This document shows, piece after piece, positions 1-7,600 of a DNA stretch of 7,783 nt. Below the pieces are notes generated by a model, which saw only the letters and a program-made list of their open reading frames with translations, made no database searches and had not been told where the DNA came from. A program made the translations under genes and the position numbers. Where the stretch lies: NCBI GenBank assembly GCA_017620115.1, contig JAFZRB010000183.1:1-7783 (forward strand), in the 5' to 3' direction. The stretch is from Clostridia bacterium. GTDB taxonomy: Bacteria; Bacillota; Clostridia; Christensenellales; Aristaeellaceae. Within the stretch, counting starts at the first letter, position 1, and every line of letters starts with the position of its first letter.

Positions 1-801
1 AGGCATGACACCGTGGGCATCGACTGCGTGGCCATGTGCGTCAACGACGTGATCTGCTGCGGCGCGAAGCCGCTGTTCTTCCTGGATTACATCGCCTGCG
101 GCAGGAACAAGCCGGAACGCATCGCCGAAATCGTGGGCGGCGTGGCCGAGGGCTGCGTGCAGGCGGGCTGCGCGCTCATCGGCGGAGAGACGGCGGAGCA
201 TCCCGGTCTGATGCCCGAGGACGAATACGACCTCGCGGGCTTTACGGTGGGCATCGTGGACGCGGACAAGATCGTCGACAGGAACGCCATGCGCGAGGGC
301 GACGTGATCCTTGGGCTCCGCTCATCCGGCGTGCATTCAAACGGCTTCTCGCTGGTGCGCCGCGTGTTCGACGTGGAAAGACGCGATTTGACCGCGCGGG
401 TGAGCGAACTGGGCATGTCGCTGGGCGAATGCCTGCTGACGCCCACGCGCATCTATGTGAAGCCCGTGCTCGAGCTGATGAAGCGTGTCGCGGTAAAGGG
501 CGTCTCCCATATCACCGGCGGTGGTTTTTACGAGAATATTCCACGCAGCATCCCGGACGGCCTCACAGCGCGCATCGAACGCGCCGCCATTCCGGTGCCG
601 CCCATATTCGACCTCATCGCAAAGGAAGGAAACATCCCCGAGCGCGACATGTTCAACACGTTCAACATGGGCGTGGGCATGAGCCTGGTCGTCGCGAAGG
701 ACGAGGCGGACAGGGCTGTCGAAGCGCTGACGGCGGCGGGTGAGCAGCCCGTCGTGCTGGGCGTGATCGCGCGGGGCGGGGAGCGGGTGGTCATATGCTG
801 A
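1..801 (+). CDS. purM: Phosphoribosylformylglycinamidine cyclo-ligase (AIR synthase), 5'-truncated
   Basis: AIR synthase closes the imidazole ring: FGAM + ATP gives AIR + ADP + Pi, in the cytoplasm, as a homodimer of the PurM/PurL ATP-binding superfamily. The frame is open from base 1, and 266 C-terminal residues are visible. Comparison with the usual ~340-residue family suggests about 70-80 N-terminal residues are missing. The GTG at 13 is an internal valine in the conserved HDTVGIDCVAMCVND block, not the start. Other family blocks, numbered from the first visible residue, are GGETAEHPGLM (61-71), LRSSGVHSNGFSLVR (106-120), HITGGGFYENIPR (170-182) and FNMGVGM (221-227). Together they cover the substrate- and nucleotide-binding regions. 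The TGA at 799-801 overlaps the purN start by 7 nt, which suggests translational coupling. The missing end contains the glycine-rich nucleotide-binding N-terminus, so that part cannot be checked here. Confidence 0.97.
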   Translation, partial: RHDTVGIDCVAMCVNDVICCGAKPLFFLDYIACGRNKPERIAEIVGGVAEGCVQAGCALIGGETAEHPGLMPEDEYDLAGFTVGIVDADKIVDRNAMREGDVILGLRSSGVHSNGFSLVRRVFDVERRDLTARVSELGMSLGECLLTPTRIYVKPVLELMKRVAVKGVSHITGGGFYENIPRSIPDGLTARIERAAIPVPPIFDLIAKEGNIPERDMFNTFNMGVGMSLVVAKDEADRAVEALTAAGEQPVVLGVIARGGERVVIC

Positions 802-1406
802 CGCGCGTCGCCGTGCTGGTCTCCGGCGGCGGCACGAACCTGCAGGCCCTCATCGACGCGCAGGCCGCGGGCCGGCTGGGCAGCGGAAAGATCGCGCTGG
901 TGATATCCAACCGCAAGGCGGCCTACGCGCTGGAGCGCGCGAAGAATGCCGGGATCGAACGCGCCGTGCTGTCGAAATACATGAAGCCCGATCCTGACGA
1001 TTACGACGCGGCGCTGCTGGATATGCTCAGAGCGCACGGGATCGACATGATCGCGCTGGCCGGTTTTCTGGGCATAATAGGCCCGAAGGTGCTCGCCGCC
1101 TACGAGGGCCGCATCGTGAACATCCATCCGGCCCTGATTCCTTCGTTCTGCGGGATGGGTTATTACGGGCTGCGGGTTCATGAGGCTGCGCTCGCGCGCG
1201 GCGTCAAAGTGACCGGCGCGACGGCGCACCTCGTAAACGGCGAGGTGGACGGCGGGCCGATCCTGCTGCAGAAGGCCGTCGAAGTACAGCCGGACGACAC
1301 CCCCGAGACGCTTCAAAGGCGCGTTATGGAGCAGGCCGAATGGGAAATCCTGCCGCGCGCCGTGCGCATGATCTCAGATCAAATTTCAAACGGGAGGATG
1401 AATTGA
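795..1406 (+). CDS. purN: Phosphoribosylglycinamide formyltransferase, folate-dependent
   Basis: GAR transformylase moves the formyl group of 10-formyl-tetrahydrofolate onto GAR to make FGAR (cytoplasmic). The protein is 203 aa, normal for PurN. The N-terminal phosphate-binding loop SGGGTNLQ is at residues 10-17. The catalytic triad known from E. coli PurN (Asn106, His108, Asp144) is matched by N109 and H111 in NIHPALIP and D152 in EVDGGPILLQ. The stretch after the triad histidine (SFCGMGYYGLRVHEAAL) is the form I associate with clostridial PurN rather than the proteobacterial KYPG form. The start ATG at 795 lies inside the last codons of purM. A GGGGAG at 778-783 sits 11 nt upstream as ribosome-binding site. 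It is the folate-dependent enzyme, not the formate- and ATP-using PurT, which is an ATP-grasp protein. All key residues are intact. Confidence 0.97.
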   Translation: MLTRVAVLVSGGGTNLQALIDAQAAGRLGSGKIALVISNRKAAYALERAKNAGIERAVLSKYMKPDPDDYDAALLDMLRAHGIDMIALAGFLGIIGPKVLAAYEGRIVNIHPALIPSFCGMGYYGLRVHEAALARGVKVTGATAHLVNGEVDGGPILLQKAVEVQPDDTPETLQRRVMEQAEWEILPRAVRMISDQISNGRMN

Positions 1407-1407
1407 T

Positions 1408-2115
1408 ATGGATACCATGCTGCTCAAGGAGGCCCTCTCCGCCAGCGCCTATCCGGGACGCGGCATCATACTGGGGGCCAATGAAAACGGCCGCGCGGTG
1501 ATCGCCTATTTCATCATGGGGCGCAGCGCGAACAGCCGTAACCGCGTGTTCATGCCGCAGGGCGACGGCCTGCGCACCGAAGCGTTCGATCCCACGAAGG
1601 TGGTCGATCCCTCGCTGATCATCTACAATCCCGTCCGCGTTCTGGCTGACAGCCCCATCGTGACCAACGGCGACCAGACCGACACTATATTTGACCATAT
1701 GGTCAGCGGCGGTAGCTTTGAAACCGCGCTCGCGACGCGCACCTTCGAGCCCGACGCGCCCAATTACACGCCCCGCATCAGCGGCATTGTGACCCTCAAG
1801 GGCAAGAGCTTCAGCTACAAGCTGTCGATCCTCAAGAGCCTGGGTACGCCGTCCGGCTGCGCGCGTTTTTTCTTTAATTACGACACGCCGGTGAACGGCG
1901 TCGGCCACTTCATCCACACCTACCGGGGCGACGGAAATCCCCTGCCTTCGTTCCAGGGCGAACCGGAGCGCGTGGCGCTCAGCGGCGACATCGACCGACT
2001 GACCGCCGATATCTGGGACGCGCTCGACGCCGACAACCGCATCTCGCTGTTCGTGCGCCTGATCGACCCGTCGATGAAGTCCTTCACCACGCGCATCATC
2101 AACCAGAATAAATGA
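1408..2115 (+). CDS. purO: IMP cyclohydrolase, archaeal PurO type
   Basis: Predicted to close FAICAR to IMP with loss of water, the last step of the pathway. The 235-aa protein shows no resemblance to the MGS-like cyclohydrolase domain at the N-terminus of PurH. It matches what I remember of archaeal PurO, an N-terminal-nucleophile-hydrolase fold used without a nucleophile. Shared-looking blocks are YPGRGIILGANENG (15-28), GRSANSRNRV (38-47), YNPVRVLA (73-80), VTNGDQTDTI (85-94) and NYTPRISG (119-126); a further block, YRGDGNPLPSFQGEP, lies at 172-186. Archaeal PurO begins almost directly at the YxGR motif and is about 200 aa, so there are about 14 extra residues in front here and extra length elsewhere. 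The start follows the purN stop by 1 nt, with GGGAGG at 1392-1397 as ribosome-binding site. The adjacent stand-alone AICAR transformylase and the lack of a PurH cyclohydrolase domain strongly support the role. Biochemical function in bacteria is inferred from family and context. Confidence 0.9.
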   Translation: MDTMLLKEALSASAYPGRGIILGANENGRAVIAYFIMGRSANSRNRVFMPQGDGLRTEAFDPTKVVDPSLIIYNPVRVLADSPIVTNGDQTDTIFDHMVSGGSFETALATRTFEPDAPNYTPRISGIVTLKGKSFSYKLSILKSLGTPSGCARFFFNYDTPVNGVGHFIHTYRGDGNPLPSFQGEPERVALSGDIDRLTADIWDALDADNRISLFVRLIDPSMKSFTTRIINQNK

Positions 2116-2121
2116 GGAGGG
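2115..2121 (+). promoter_or_regulatory. Strong Shine-Dalgarno site deciding the AICAR transformylase start
   Basis: AGGAGGG lies 8 nt before the ATG at 2130, a near-ideal match to the anti-Shine-Dalgarno sequence. An earlier in-frame ATG at 2112 overlaps the cyclohydrolase stop as ATGA, but this purine block would then be inside the coding sequence. The residues it would add (MRRETP) are simply the translated ribosome-binding site. The ATG at 2130 is therefore the better start. Confidence 0.8.
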
Positions 2122-2129
2122 AAACGCCC

Positions 2130-3311
2130 ATGCCCCGCGAAATCGAACTGAAATACGGCTGCAATCCAAACCAGAAACCCGCGCGCATCTTCATGGAGGA
2201 TGGCGGCGAGCTGCCCGTCCAGGTGCTTTCGGGACGCCCCGGCTACATCAATTTTCTCGACGCCCTCAACGGCTGGCAGCTGGTGAGCGAGCTCAAACGG
2301 GCCACGGGCCTGCCCGCGGCGGCGTCGTTCAAGCATGTGAGCCCGGCGGGCGCGGCGGTGGCCGTGCCTCTGAGCGACGTGGAGCGCAAAGCCTGCTTCG
2401 TCGAGAAGGCGAAGCTCACGCCGCTGGCGAGCGCCTATGCCCGCGCGCGCGGCGCGGATCGCATGTCCTCCTTCGGCGACTGGATCTCGCTCTCCGATGA
2501 GTGCGACCTGGCGACGGCGAAGCTGATCTCCCGCGAGGTGTCCGACGGCGTGATCGCCCCCGGCTATACGCCCGAGGCGCTCGATGTGCTCACGAACAAG
2601 CGCAAGGGCGCTTACAACGTGGTACAGATCGATCCCTCTTACACGCCCGCCGCATTGGAGCGCAAGCAGGTGTTCGGCGTGACCTTCGAGCAGGGCCACA
2701 ACACCGTTGAAATCAACGAGGACCTGCTGAAAAACATCCCCACCGCCAATAAGGAGATTCCCGACGGCGCCAAACGGGATCTCATCATCGCGCTCATCAC
2801 GCTCAAGTACACGCAGTCCAACTCCGTATGCTACGCCGAGAACGGCATGGCCATCGGCGTGGGCGCGGGCCAGCAGAGCCGCATCCACTGCACGCGCCTG
2901 GCGGGCGGCAAAGCCGACCTGTGGCACCTGCGGCAGCATCCCAAGGTTCAGGCGCTGCAGTTTGCCGAGGGCCTGGGCCGCTCCGAGCGCGACAACACCA
3001 TCGACCTGTATCTTTCCGCCGAGGAATCCGGCGACGTGCTGGGCGACGGCGTATGGCAGGATTTCTTCGCTGTGCGGCCAGAGCCGCTGACGGCGGAGGA
3101 GAAAAAGGAATGGCTTTCGCGTTTCTCCGGCGTGGCGCTGGGCAGCGACGCCTTCTTCCCGTTCGGCGACAACGTGGAGCGCGCGCACCGCAGCGGCGTG
3201 AGCTACATCGCGCAGCCCGGCGGCTCTATCCGCGACGATCACGTCATCGCCACCTGCGACAAGTACAATATCGCCATGGCCTTCACGGGGCTCAGGCTGT
3301 TCCACCACTGA
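2130..3311 (+). CDS. purH: AICAR transformylase, stand-alone (PurH C-terminal domain only)
   Basis: Transfers a formyl group from 10-formyl-tetrahydrofolate to AICAR, giving FAICAR (cytoplasmic, probably dimeric like ATIC). From the ATG at 2130 it is 393 aa, equal to the transformylase part of PurH/ATIC without the ~200-residue cyclohydrolase domain. It opens at the domain boundary motif LKYGCNPNQKPARIF (7-21). The catalytic Lys-His pair (K266-H267 in human ATIC) is K68-H69 in SFKHVSPAGAAV. The Asn431 equivalent is N231 in TQSNSVCYAENG. GAGQQSRIHCTRLAGG (245-260) and SDAFFPFGDNVERA (339-352) follow. The protein ends RLFHH, placing a histidine at the position of human H592. KHVSPAGAAV and RLFHH resemble eukaryotic ATIC more than E. 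coli PurH (which I recall as KxxNPCG and RHFRH); QPGGSIRDD (362-370) is bacterial-like. The symbol purH is used loosely; purV is sometimes used for this stand-alone form. Confidence 0.95.
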   Translation: MPREIELKYGCNPNQKPARIFMEDGGELPVQVLSGRPGYINFLDALNGWQLVSELKRATGLPAAASFKHVSPAGAAVAVPLSDVERKACFVEKAKLTPLASAYARARGADRMSSFGDWISLSDECDLATAKLISREVSDGVIAPGYTPEALDVLTNKRKGAYNVVQIDPSYTPAALERKQVFGVTFEQGHNTVEINEDLLKNIPTANKEIPDGAKRDLIIALITLKYTQSNSVCYAENGMAIGVGAGQQSRIHCTRLAGGKADLWHLRQHPKVQALQFAEGLGRSERDNTIDLYLSAEESGDVLGDGVWQDFFAVRPEPLTAEEKKEWLSRFSGVALGSDAFFPFGDNVERAHRSGVSYIAQPGGSIRDDHVIATCDKYNIAMAFTGLRLFHH

Positions 3312-3346
3312 TTGAAGCACATAACGACAGAAAGGCAAAACAAATC
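3312..3346 (+). other. Short AT-richer gap between the transformylase and purD
   Basis: This is the longest non-coding stretch in the window, at 35 nt, and it is visibly richer in A than the genes around it. It holds a weak ribosome-binding site, AGAAAGG at 3329-3335, 11 nt before the purD ATG. I see no inverted repeat followed by T residues, so no terminator, and no convincing -35/-10 pair. The low GC is most simply explained by selection for an unstructured translation start. Confidence 0.6.
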
Positions 3347-4621
3347 ATGAAGATCATGGTTGTGGGCGGCGGCGGCCGCGAACACGCGATCATCCGCAAA
3401 CTGAAGGAAAACCCGTCCGTTGAAAAGATATACGCGCTGCCAGGCAACGGCGGCATCGCGCGGGACGCCGAGTGCGTGGCCGTCGGGGCGAAGGATCTGG
3501 ACGGCATCACGGATTTCGCCGTGTTCCACGGGATCGACTTCGCCGTGGTCGCGCCGGACGATCCGCTGGTGATGGGCGCCGTCGACCGGCTGGAGGAAAA
3601 GGGCATTCCCTGCTTCGGCCCGCGCAAAAACGCCGCCATTATCGAGGGCAGCAAGGCGTTCTCGAAGGAACTCATGAAGAAATACGGCATCCCCACCGCC
3701 GCCTACGAGACCTTCGACGACATGAACAAGGCGCTGGCTTACGTAAAAGGCGCGCCGCTGCCCGTCGTGGTGAAGGCGGACGGGCTGGCGCTGGGCAAGG
3801 GCGTGCTCATCTGCCAGACGCGCGAGGAGGCGGCCGAGGCCGTGCGCTCCATGATGGAGGGCCGTATCTTCGGCGACAGCGGCGCGCGCGTGGTCATCGA
3901 GGAATTCCTCGAAGGCCCCGAAGTGAGCGTGCTCTCGTTCACGGACGGCGAGACCATCGTGCCGATGGTTTCCAGCATGGATCACAAGCGCGCGCTGGAC
4001 GGAGACAAAGGCCTCAACACCGGCGGAATGGGCACCATCGCGCCCAATCCGTTCTATACGCCCGATGTGGCAAAGCGCTGCATGGACGAAATCTTCCTGC
4101 CCACCATCCGCGCCATGAAGGCCGAGGGACGGCTGTTCAGGGGCTGCCTCTACTTCGGGCTGATGATCACGAAGGACGGCCCGAAGGTTATCGAATACAA
4201 CTGCCGCTTCGGCGACCCGGAGACGCAGGTGGTGCTGCCGCTGCTGAAAACCGACCTTTTCACGATCATGAAAGCCGTATCCGAAGGCAGGCTGAGCGAC
4301 GTAACCGTCGAGTTCAGCGAAGGCGCGGCGTGCTGCCTCATACTGGCCTCCGGCGGCTATCCCACGCGCTATGAGAAGGGTAAAGAGATCGTCGTGACGG
4401 ACGAAAAGCGCCTCGCCCAGGCCGAGGTGTTCCACGCGGGCACCGCGCTGAAAGATGGAAAGCTCGTCACCTCCGGCGGCCGCGTGCTGGGGCTGACCTG
4501 CACGGGAAAAACGCTCGCCGAAGCCGTCGCAAAGGCCTACGACGCCGCGCAGGGCATCGCCTTCGAGGGCGCGTACTACCGCAGGGACATCGGCGCGAGA
4601 GCGATGAAAGGGGTCGTCTGA
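3347..4621 (+). CDS. purD: Phosphoribosylamine-glycine ligase (GAR synthetase)
   Basis: ATP-grasp ligase joining glycine to 5-phosphoribosylamine: PRA + Gly + ATP gives GAR + ADP + Pi. The product is substrate for PurN. The protein is 424 aa, normal for the family. The N-terminal domain carries GGGGREHAI (7-15) and VAPDDPLVMG (68-77; many homologues have VGPExPLxxG). The ATP-grasp core has VVKADGLALGKGV (141-153), VIEEFLEGPEVSVL (183-196), MDHKRALDGDKG (211-222) with NTGGMG (224-229), and IEYNCRFGDPETQ (282-294). E283 and N285 there are the expected metal-binding residues. The C-terminal domain (about 330-424) includes SGGYPTRYEKG. The start at 3347 gives MKIMVVGGGG, matching the usual MKxLVIGxGGREH opening. 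The ATG at 3356 would remove the first beta strand. It is followed after 3 nt by purL. No damaged motif was seen. Confidence 0.98.
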   Translation: MKIMVVGGGGREHAIIRKLKENPSVEKIYALPGNGGIARDAECVAVGAKDLDGITDFAVFHGIDFAVVAPDDPLVMGAVDRLEEKGIPCFGPRKNAAIIEGSKAFSKELMKKYGIPTAAYETFDDMNKALAYVKGAPLPVVVKADGLALGKGVLICQTREEAAEAVRSMMEGRIFGDSGARVVIEEFLEGPEVSVLSFTDGETIVPMVSSMDHKRALDGDKGLNTGGMGTIAPNPFYTPDVAKRCMDEIFLPTIRAMKAEGRLFRGCLYFGLMITKDGPKVIEYNCRFGDPETQVVLPLLKTDLFTIMKAVSEGRLSDVTVEFSEGAACCLILASGGYPTRYEKGKEIVVTDEKRLAQAEVFHAGTALKDGKLVTSGGRVLGLTCTGKTLAEAVAKAYDAAQGIAFEGAYYRRDIGARAMKGVV

Positions 4622-4624
4622 CAT

Positions 4625-7600
4625 ATGGTTTACAGGCTGTTTGTGGAAAAGAAGCCGGCGTACCGGCAGGAGGCCGCAGCGATCCTGAATGATATCCGCT
4701 CGTTCCTTGGCGTCAAGGCGCTGGAGGAAGTGCGCCTTGTCAACCGCTACGACGTGGAGAACATCGCGCCCGAGGTGATGGCGCAGTGCGTGAACACGGT
4801 GTTTTCCGAACCGCAGGTGGACGATGTGGCGTATGAGCTGGACGCCGAGGGCTACCGGGTGTTCGCCACGGAGTACCTGCCCGGCCAGTTCGACCAGCGC
4901 GCCGATTCGGCCGCGCAGTGCGTTCAACTGGTGAGCCAGGGCGAGCGCCCGGACGTGCGCACGGCGAAGATATATCTTCTGAAGGGCGATGTGACGGACG
5001 GCGACATGGCGGCCATCAGAAAGCACCTCATGAACCCGGTCGAGAGCCGAGAAGCCTCGATGGAGCCGGTCGAGACGCTGAAAATGAAGACCGACATTCC
5101 CACGAGCGTGCCTTCTGTCGAAGGCTTTATCGACATGGACGGCGCGGCGCTGGCCCAAGCCGTGAAGGACTACGTGCTGGCCATGGACGTGGATGACATC
5201 CGCTGCTGCCAGGAGTATTTCCGAGGGGAAGGCCGCAATCCCACGCTCACCGAGCTTAGGATGCTCGATACCTACTGGTCGGATCACTGCCGCCACACCA
5301 CTTTCCTCACCGCGCTGGACGAGGCCGCCATCGACGATCCCGCCGTCAGGGAGGCGTTCGGGCGCTATTTGGGCATCCGCGCGGCGCTGGGCCGCGATGA
5401 AAAGCCCATGACGCTCATGGACATGGCCACCATCGGCGCGAAATACCTCAAAAAAGCCGGGCTGCTCAACGATCTTGACGAATCGGAGGAAATCAACGCC
5501 TGCACTGTGCGCATCGACGTGGATGTCGCGGGCGAGATGCAGAAATGGCTGCTCCTCTTCAAGAACGAGACCCACAACCATCCCACGGAGATCGAGCCCT
5601 TCGGCGGTGCGGCCACCTGCATCGGCGGCGCGATCCGCGATCCGCTGTCCGGACGCGGCTATGTGTATCAGGCCATGCGCGTGACCGGCGCGGCCGATCC
5701 CACCCGGCCCGTGGAGGAAACCATTCCAGGCAAGCTCCCCCAGCGCAAGCTGACGACGACCGCCGCCGCAGGTTATTCCTCGTATGGCAACCAGATCGGC
5801 CTGGCCACCGGCATCGTGGACGAGATCTACCACGACGGCTACGCGGCCAAGCGCATGGAGATCGGCGCGGTCATCGCCGCGGCCCCGGCGGAAAACGTCC
5901 GCCGCGAGGCCCCCGCCCCTGGCGATGTGGTCATCCTGCTCGGCGGCAGCACCGGGCGCGACGGCATCGGCGGCGCCACCGGCTCCTCCAAGGCGCACAA
6001 CGCCCACTCCGTGGAGACCTGCGGGGCCGAGGTACAGAAGGGCAACGCCCCCGAGGAACGCAAGCTCCAGCGCCTGTTCAGAAACGGCGAGGCATGCCGG
6101 ATGATCAAGCGCTGCAACGATTTCGGCGCGGGCGGCGTCTCCGTCGCGATCGGCGAGCTTGCCGACGGGCTTTCGATCGACCTCAACGCCGTGCCGAAGA
6201 AATACGAGGGTCTGGACGGCACGGAGCTCGCCATAAGCGAGAGCCAGGAGCGCATGGCCGTCGTCGTCGAGGCGAAGGACGTCAACGCTTTTCTCTCCCT
6301 GGCAGAGGAGGAAAACCTGCAGGCCTGCCCGGTGGCGGTCGTACAGGCTGAGCCCCGGCTGGTCATGCACTGGAACGGAAAGAAGATCGTCGACCTGAGC
6401 CGCGCCTTTCTCGATACCAACGGCACCGCCAAGCACATCACCGCCGTCTCCGCCGCGCCGGAGAGCTTCGCGCGTGAGATACGCGGCGGCTTTGCCGAAA
6501 ACTTCAAGGCCATGGCCGCCGACCTCAACTGCTGCTCGAAGCGCGGCCTGAGCGAACGCTTTGACTCCACCATCGGCGCGGGCAGCGTGCTGATGCCCTT
6601 CGGCGGCAGACTGCAGCACACGCCGGTGCAGGCCATGGTGCAGAAGATCTCGGTGGAGAAAAAGCACACCGAGGACTGCTCGCTGATGTCCTGGGGCTAC
6701 AATCCCTTCATTACCGAGAAGAGCCCTTACCACGGTGCATATCTCGCGGTCGTGGAATCGGTCTGCAAGCTGGTCGCCTCCGGCGCGGAATTCTCCGACG
6801 TCTATCTGAGCTTTCAGGAGTATTTCGAAAAGCTCGGCAAGGACCCCCGGCGCTGGGGCAAGCCGCTCGCCGCTCTGCTCGGCGCCTTCGAGGCGCAGGT
6901 GCGGCTCGGCGTCGCCGCGATCGGCGGCAAGGACTCGATGAGCGGCTCCTTCGAAGAGCTCCACGTCCCGCCGACGCTGGTCTCCTTCGCCGTCACCACG
7001 GCAAAGACCGATGAGATCGTCTCGCCGGAGTTCAAGGCCGCAGGCCACAAGCTGATCCGCCTCGCCCCCGAGACCGACGAGAGCGGGCTTCCGAAGGCGG
7101 AATCCCTTCTCGCCGTATTCTCCAAGGTCACCGCGCTTCTGCGCGGCGGCAAGGCGGTCGCCTGCTATACGCCCGGCATGGGCGGCATCGCCGAGGCGGT
7201 CATGAAGATGGCCTTCGGCAACGGCTTCGGCTTCCGCTTTGCGGACGCGCTGCCGATGGAAAAGCTCTTCGGCTATGACTACGGCACCTTCCTGCTCGAA
7301 GTATGCGGGGATGTCCCCGGCGAGGTCATCGGCAGCGTGACCGAAGACGGTCTGTTCACCTTCGGCGGTGAATCCGTCGGCGCAGAGGAGCTGCTCGGCA
7401 TTTACGAAAACAAGCTTGAGAGCGTGTACCCCTGCAACATCCCCACGGCGGACCAGCCGATGGAGACCTTCTCCTATCGCGCCGAAAGCCGCCCGGTCCC
7501 CGCGATCAAATTCGCAAAGCCCCGGGTCCTGATCCCCGCCTTCCCCGGCACCAACTGCGAGTATGACAGCGCCAAGGCCGTGCGCGACGCGGGCGCAGAG

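Noticed and set aside
13..15. GTG as the purM start codon
   Set aside because: The codons before it (HDT) continue the conserved PurM block HDTVGIDC, and no ribosome-binding site can be judged. The gene simply begins before the window.
1920..3338. A 472-codon open frame on the minus strand
   Set aside because: It is fully antisense to the transformylase and the end of the cyclohydrolase gene, with the same low-complexity composition. It is a by-product of codon bias.
2828..3346. Upstream extension of the purD frame over the transformylase gene
   Set aside because: The translation here is Arg-rich out-of-frame sequence. The PurD family N-terminus (MKIMVVGGGG) starts at 3347 with its own ribosome-binding site.
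3312..3346. A possible terminator, internal promoter or riboswitch in the longest gap
   Set aside because: At 35 nt it is too short for a purine riboswitch. I see no hairpin with a T tract and no credible promoter boxes.
792..4627. The hexamer CATATG at both the purN start (792-797) and the purL start (4622-4627), which might suggest engineered joins
   Set aside because: Both lie in natural overlapping or abutting gene junctions. There are no vector or linker sequences nearby, and two chance occurrences of a hexamer around ATG codons are not surprising.
3239..7048. A 1269-codon open frame on the minus strand
   Set aside because: It lies antisense to purD and purL, both of which have complete family motifs. 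In GC-rich genes with GC-ending codons, one antisense frame is often free of stops. Its translation is low-complexity (rich in Arg, His, Gly, Ala, Val), shows no recognizable domain, and has no sensible gene context.
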